Positions 60,210 to 64,000 of a DNA stretch of 64,000 nucleotides are shown piece by piece; position 1 is the stretch's first letter; every line of letters begins with the position of its first letter. The stretch covers positions 62,001-126,000 of the forward strand of contig NZ_WUMK01000007.1 of NCBI RefSeq assembly GCF_009827055.1, read 5' to 3'. This stretch comes from Shinella kummerowiae (GTDB taxonomy: Bacteria; Pseudomonadota; Alphaproteobacteria; Rhizobiales; Rhizobiaceae). The notes under the pieces were generated by a model. It was not told the origin of the DNA and did not search any database. It saw nothing but the letters and a program-made list of their open reading frames with translations. The position numbers and the translations under genes were made by a program.

Positions 60210-60917
60210 CTATTGCGTTTGTGGTTGATCGGCGACGGACCGCCAAAGCGTCGTTGCCCTGAACGACCAGTTTCCGCGTTTTGCAGGGGTTTGAGGGCAG
60301 AAATCCACCAGGGCGCGGACAAGGGCGAGCGCGTCTTCGCGCTTCTGGTTCACGGTCGCTGCATGGAGAAGTTGCAGGATGCGATCGCGGTCTTCCGTCT
60401 TTCCGGCGGCCTTGATGATCGCAGGCCAGGTCCGGTCCTTGTAAAACAGCGCTGCGGCAATATCGCGAAACATTAATATCGCAGACTTATCAAGCCCCTC
60501 CACCCGGTCCAGCGTGGCATCGACATTGACCAGCGGAAGGGAAAGTGCCGGATAGCCGAGTTCGGCGGGGCCGTGCAGAAGAGCGACGTCCGCATCATCG
60601 ACCCGACGGCCGGTGGCATAATCCTGATAGATGCGCCCGACACCGACCATGCCGAATGCATCGCATTCGGCGGCGCGCAAGGCGCCCATACTGGCCGCGC
60701 CGAAAACTGCCACGCCCTGATCGAGCGCATGGAGGATTTCCTTGTGCCAGACGGGCGCCACATGCTCGAAATTGCCGTCGACGATGCCGATCGCCGTTGC
60801 GCCGTCCCGCACCGCGGCGAGCACGTCGCCATGCGCGGCGGGTGGGCGGACATGGATCGCATCGCCGCAGAATGCGGCCGCATCGGGAAGGCTGGGGCCG
60901 ACGAAGAGAACGTTCAT
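60210..60917 (-). CDS. tfuA: TfuA-like protein of a YcaO-TfuA RiPP system
   Basis: A 235-residue protein with the TfuA core: FVGPSLP near the N-terminus and VFGAASMGALRAAECDAFGMVGVGRIYQDYATG, then DVALLHGPAELGYPALSLPLVNVDATL. TfuA proteins act with YcaO to install thioamides, probably handling the sulfur donor. The family name comes from trifolitoxin of Rhizobium. Its start overlaps the ycaO stop by ATGA (60914-60917), so the two are translated together. Confidence 0.92.
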   Translation of the reverse strand: MNVLFVGPSLPDAAAFCGDAIHVRPPAAHGDVLAAVRDGATAIGIVDGNFEHVAPVWHKEILHALDQGVAVFGAASMGALRAAECDAFGMVGVGRIYQDYATGRRVDDADVALLHGPAELGYPALSLPLVNVDATLDRVEGLDKSAILMFRDIAAALFYKDRTWPAIIKAAGKTEDRDRILQLLHAATVNQKREDALALVRALVDFCPQTPAKRGNWSFRATTLWRSVADQPQTQ

Positions 60918-62098
60918 GAGGTGCCGAACAGCATGTGGGACAGGGCGCGCGACCCGAGGGCATGGCGCCGCGCTCCTTCCGGGTTTTCGAGAGCGGGTGC
61001 GATCACCTTGACCACCGAAACCGGAAGGGTGGCGTCGCTGAGGGGGACGGCGACGACCTGCGCTATCCCGGCCGCTGCGAGTTGTTCCAGGCAATAGGCA
61101 AGGAGGGTGGCGGCGTCGCCCTGCGGCGCGGTGTAGGTTTTTGCCGGACCGGGGCGTGATTCGAAGAGGGCAAGTGTTTCCGGCGCCAGGGTGCGGGTGA
61201 AGGTTTCCGCAAAAAGATCGTCCCGCGCACCGCTGATATAGGTCAGGCGTGACTGGGCGACTTCGGTCAGCGCCCGGATCATGGCCCGCGCGGCGACCGG
61301 ATGCGTGCCGTAGCCGATGGTCGCGTCGTGGAAGAGCGGTTGTTTCTTTGCCAACAGGCCGGTATCGCCCAGCACGGCGGCAAAGGTCGGGATGGCAATG
61401 TCGCTGGTAATATCGAAAAGGCGCAGCTCCAGCCCGGCCTGCTGGATGCGGGCCGCCAGGGCATCGACGACGGGGTCGCCGAAGCTTGCCGGGTCGATGG
61501 CGGTGGCGAGCCGTTTTGCGCGGGGCGACAGGCGCCAGAGGCGGTCGGCATCGCGCTCGATGCGTTCGAGCAGACCGTGCAGGATGGCTTCGGTCTCGCT
61601 GTTGCCGGAGGCGAGGCCGTCAGAGGATTGCCAGAAGCGTGGTTTGGTGTCGGTCCTGTCGAGGCACACGGCCGCGCGCGGCACCCAGACGCGTTCGCCT
61701 GTACGGATATCATGACCGACAAGCCAGTCGAGGGTTTCGTCTTCCGTCAGGAATGGTTGTTTGGCGGCGATGAAGATATCGAGCGGCAGGCAGGTCTCGC
61801 CAGTGCACGCGAAATCGCGCCGCGCCGCGCGCCGCGTCGCAACGAGCGGCTCGCCGGCAATGGCCCGCTCCAGCGCTTCCATGGCGGCGGAAACCTTGGC
61901 GTCTATGTCGGTGATGCCCTTGCCCTGGTTGATGACGATCGAACGGGCATTCGGGCTGACGGCGTTCCAGACCGGAATGCCGATCCGGTCGAGGCCGGTC
62001 AGGCGGGAGAGGCGTGTGACGCCGAACCGAGGCAACAGCGCCTCGATCCGGCTCCAGGTCTGCTCGGGACTGCAGATGCGGTCCGAGTAGGTCGTCAC
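60914..62098 (-). CDS. YcaO-domain cyclodehydratase/thioamide synthase
   Basis: A 394-residue YcaO enzyme that activates peptide backbone amides with ATP. ATP-site motifs are visible: KGITDIDAKVSAAMEALERAIAGEP, SDGLASGNSETEAILHGLLERIERDA and PVAARAMIRALTEVAQSRLTYISGARDD. The partner TfuA is encoded directly after it (4-nt overlap), which points to thioamidation rather than azoline formation. The start is a GTG at 62098 with AAGGA 7 nt upstream. Further upstream the frame runs through the precursor gene. The substrate peptide gene ends 19 nt before. Confidence 0.92.
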   Translation of the reverse strand: MTTYSDRICSPEQTWSRIEALLPRFGVTRLSRLTGLDRIGIPVWNAVSPNARSIVINQGKGITDIDAKVSAAMEALERAIAGEPLVATRRAARRDFACTGETCLPLDIFIAAKQPFLTEDETLDWLVGHDIRTGERVWVPRAAVCLDRTDTKPRFWQSSDGLASGNSETEAILHGLLERIERDADRLWRLSPRAKRLATAIDPASFGDPVVDALAARIQQAGLELRLFDITSDIAIPTFAAVLGDTGLLAKKQPLFHDATIGYGTHPVAARAMIRALTEVAQSRLTYISGARDDLFAETFTRTLAPETLALFESRPGPAKTYTAPQGDAATLLAYCLEQLAAAGIAQVVAVPLSDATLPVSVVKVIAPALENPEGARRHALGSRALSHMLFGTS

Positions 62099-62117
62099 AG
62101 AGCGATCCTTTGGACGC

Positions 62118-62378
62118 TCACTTGTCCATATATCCGCCGTCCGTGTCCATGTAGCCGCCATCGGCGTCCATGTATCCACCGGATGCGGCGTCCAGCGACG
62201 TGGCAAGCGCTGCCAGGTTGACACCCTTGATGACTGTCGCGCCAGCCTTGCGCAGGTCGTCTGCATCTTTCAACGCGCCTGTCGTGGGCGTTGGCAGTGT
62301 TGCGACGGTGCCGGCGTCGAGATCGACCACCCAAAGCCCGTTTTCTCCCTGCAAACCCAGCACAACGATTCTTGCCAT
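62118..62378 (-). CDS. RiPP precursor peptide with C-terminal GGYMD repeats
   Basis: An 86-residue peptide. The N-terminal ~65 residues (MARIVVLGLQGENGLWVVDL..., then DADDLRKAGATVIKGVNLAALATSL) look like a leader. The C-terminal 21 residues are a serine followed by three heptad copies, GGYMDAD, GGYMDTD and GGYMDK. AGGGA lies 8-9 nt before the ATG. It is placed directly before ycaO and tfuA and 29 nt after a regulator gene. The repeats and context mark it as the probable substrate of the YcaO/TfuA pair. I do not recognise a known family. Confidence 0.85.
   Translation of the reverse strand: MARIVVLGLQGENGLWVVDLDAGTVATLPTPTTGALKDADDLRKAGATVIKGVNLAALATSLDAASGGYMDADGGYMDTDGGYMDK
62121..62180 (-). 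repeat. Coding tandem repeat (3 x GGYMD, 21-nt period)
   Basis: Three in-frame 21-nt units (the last truncated) encode GGYMD(A/T)D. Codons differ synonymously between copies (GGT GGA TAC, GGC GGC TAC, GGC GGA TAT), so the amino acids have been held constant while the DNA diverged. Confidence 0.9.
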
Positions 62379-62407
62379 GTCACGATTCCCTTGTTGGAGT
62401 GTGGTTG

Positions 62408-64000
62408 TTAAAATCCGGCCTTTTTCAGCCCCTCGTAGTAGTGCTGGCGCTGCCATTCTTCCTTGAAGGGGACAATCGCCATCCAGCTTTCGAGATCGAA
62501 GGTGGGATGGACATCGTAGGTGCGGCGGATGAACTGCCGTGCCTTTTTCGTATCGCCCAGCATGCCGCAGCTCGCGGCCGCAAGCCGATCGGCCGGCACG
62601 CGGTCTTTCATGCGCGCAATATAGTCGAGCGCCTGCTCGTAGAGGCCGATCGAGTAGCTGGCGCCGGCGGCGATCCAGAAATAATCGTCCGGCGGCAGCG
62701 GATTGAGATCGATCGCCCGTTGGATCTTCGTGAGGCCGAGGTCCGGCCGCGAGCCCTGGACCAGCGTGTCGGCATAGCTTGCGACAACGTTGGCATGGTT
62801 CGGGCTCAGCACCTCCGCGCGTTCCATATGCTCCGCGCTTTCATCGAACTGGCGCGCATAGAGTTTTGCGACCCCGAGTTCGCGGTAGCCGGAGGGAAGA
62901 CGATCGTCGGTGCGAACGGTCTCCTCGGCGTGGCGCTCCGCCTTTTTCAGGAGTTCTTCGTCGCCGCGTGCCGTCACCAGCCATTCGAGAAAATAGCTGC
63001 GTGACAGCCCGCTCATGGCCGGCGCGAAATCGCCTCTCGACTGCAGGGACTCGCGAAAGCTCTTGCGGGCACGGCGAATGTCGCGCAGGTCGAGCAGCTT
63101 GAGCTGCCCCTGTCCGACAAGGAAGCTGCGATAGGCGCCGGCGTCGAACTCATAGTCGTTTCGCACGAGTTCGTTGCGCTCGATTTCGGTGGCGAGCGCC
63201 CCGGCGATCTGATGGGCAATCATCTGGCGAGACCGGGCCAGGCCCTCCGCCGAAAGGGGAAAACGTTCGGCCCAGATCACCTCGTCGCTGCCGAAGAAGA
63301 TCAACTGGGCAAAGAGCGTATGGCGATCGCCCTCGTCACGCAGCCTCGTTTCGAGGATGTAGCTGATCTTGTGGCGCTCGTAGGTGGTCGCCCGGTCGGC
63401 CTGCAGCGAAATCTGCGCGGCGGTATGCGGCGCGATGATCGAAATGGAGCGCAGCGCGCAGAGACCGATCGTCACGTCCTCGATCAGCGCTTCGGAAAAG
63501 CGCGCGGCGGTTCGGGCGGCGAGCGTCGTCACCGGCGGCAGCAACACGACACGCGGCGGATTTTGCCGCGGCAGCGAGATGTCGATTTCCTCCGGCGTCA
63601 GGATCCGGGCGGGCTGCTGCAAGGTCATCAGGCTGGTGGAAGCGGCCGGGCGGCCGGTCAGCGCGGCACGGACATCCTCGTCGTCCGGGTTGCTCTCGAG
63701 CAGGCGAAGGGCGGCGGCTGAGCGCGCCTGACGCGATGCGCCCTCGGACGCGTTGCGGTCGAGCAGGGCGGTGCGCAGCAGGGCGGCGTGTGCCGCCCTT
63801 TGCAGGGCAATCCAGTTAGCAAGCGCCCGGTTGCCCGCCTTGACGTATTTCAGGAAGTCTTCGGTCAGAAGATCCGCAAGAATGTTAAGGCTGGCGCCGT
63901 CGCGGACCTGCTCGATATCGCTGGTGATCGGCTCCGGTCCGAGTGCGATCGTCGTGTCAGTGAATATGAGGTAGGTCCGGTCGAGGTCCCGCTGGCGCTT
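62408..64000 (-). CDS. BTAD (SARP-like)/TolB-like/TPR transcriptional regulator (partial, N-terminus beyond right edge)
   Basis: The minus-strand frame is open from the right edge to a TAA at 62408, giving ~530 residues. The first ~130 visible residues contain a BTAD-like region (ILADLLTEDFLKYV...ANWIALQRAAHAALLRTAL and LRLLESNPDDEDVRAALTG). Next is a TolB/adenylate-cyclase-associated type segment (RVVLLPPVTTLAARTAARFSEALIEDVTIGL). The C-terminal half is TPR-like (SGYRELGVAKLYARQFDESAEHMERAEVLSPNHANVVASYAD). An OmpR-type DNA-binding domain would be expected off the edge. The gene runs 29 nt ahead of the precursor, so it is the likely pathway regulator and may be co-transcribed with it. Confidence 0.8.
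   Translation of the reverse strand, partial: KRQRDLDRTYLIFTDTTIALGPEPITSDIEQVRDGASLNILADLLTEDFLKYVKAGNRALANWIALQRAAHAALLRTALLDRNASEGASRQARSAAALRLLESNPDDEDVRAALTGRPAASTSLMTLQQPARILTPEEIDISLPRQNPPRVVLLPPVTTLAARTAARFSEALIEDVTIGLCALRSISIIAPHTAAQISLQADRATTYERHKISYILETRLRDEGDRHTLFAQLIFFGSDEVIWAERFPLSAEGLARSRQMIAHQIAGALATEIERNELVRNDYEFDAGAYRSFLVGQGQLKLLDLRDIRRARKSFRESLQSRGDFAPAMSGLSRSYFLEWLVTARGDEELLKKAERHAEETVRTDDRLPSGYRELGVAKLYARQFDESAEHMERAEVLSPNHANVVASYADTLVQGSRPDLGLTKIQRAIDLNPLPPDDYFWIAAGASYSIGLYEQALDYIARMKDRVPADRLAAASCGMLGDTKKARQFIRRTYDVHPTFDLESWMAIVPFKEEWQRQHYYEGLKKAGF

Noticed and set aside
62121-62180. The GGYMD repeats as a DNA slippage or assembly artefact
   Set aside because: The copies differ at synonymous positions and at one spacer residue, which an artefact or recent slippage would not produce.

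Overview
The window is a chromosome-like segment of a high-GC alphaproteobacterium, most likely Rhizobiaceae (Rhizobium/Agrobacterium/Ensifer/Shinella type). Pointers are the thiCOSGE operon behind a TPP riboswitch, a MatB very like the rhizobial enzyme, DUF982 and DUF2934 small proteins, GGAAC-N16-CGTT promoters of the EcfG/RpoE2 general stress sigma factor, and LacI-controlled sugar ABC transporters. I see no rRNA, tRNA, CRISPR array, insertion sequence or phage genes.

Layout. 1-4.1 kb: a sugar ABC transporter (ATPase cut by the left edge, binding protein) divergent from a LacI regulator. 3.1-10.1 kb: a second LacI regulator divergent from a five-gene operon (binding protein, short ATPase, permease, short-chain dehydrogenase, FGGY kinase) that looks like pentitol, probably ribitol, uptake and catabolism. 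10.1-19.7 kb: a general-stress block of treY, a CBS protein, treZ, glgX, topoisomerase IB, DUF2934, DUF982, a second CBS protein and a small protein, with EcfG-type promoters before nearly every unit. 19.7-31.6 kb: a mixed region with an SDR, matB, a LysR regulator/MFS exporter pair, allE, an ankyrin protein, a CDF transporter, pseudoazurin with an FNR-type box, an amidase and an amidohydrolase.

30.8-49.5 kb is an aromatic catabolic island. HpaBC hydroxylates 4-hydroxyphenylacetate and HpaD/E/F/G/H/I take homoprotocatechuate to central metabolism, with HpaR and HpaA as regulators. An aromatic-L-amino-acid decarboxylase sits inside the meta-cleavage operon. An amine/amino acid permease, an aldehyde dehydrogenase and a class III aminotransferase lie between hpaR and hpaI, so the island may handle tyrosine, DOPA, tyramine or dopamine as well as 4-hydroxyphenylacetate.

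49.5-59.6 kb: a metal-type PadR regulator with DUF2218, divergent from a TrmO-like protein across a perfect 20-bp inverted repeat; a Mop protein; an amidohydrolase; thiCOSGE; a Bax-inhibitor-1 protein; an ECF sigma/anti-sigma pair; and a YqaA-type membrane protein.

59.9-64.0 kb holds the most novel unit: a compact YcaO-TfuA locus. A short gene next to ycaO encodes an 86-residue peptide ending in three GGYMD repeats. Upstream is a large BTAD (SARP-like)/TPR regulator that runs off the right edge. This reads as an undescribed, probably thioamidated, RiPP system.
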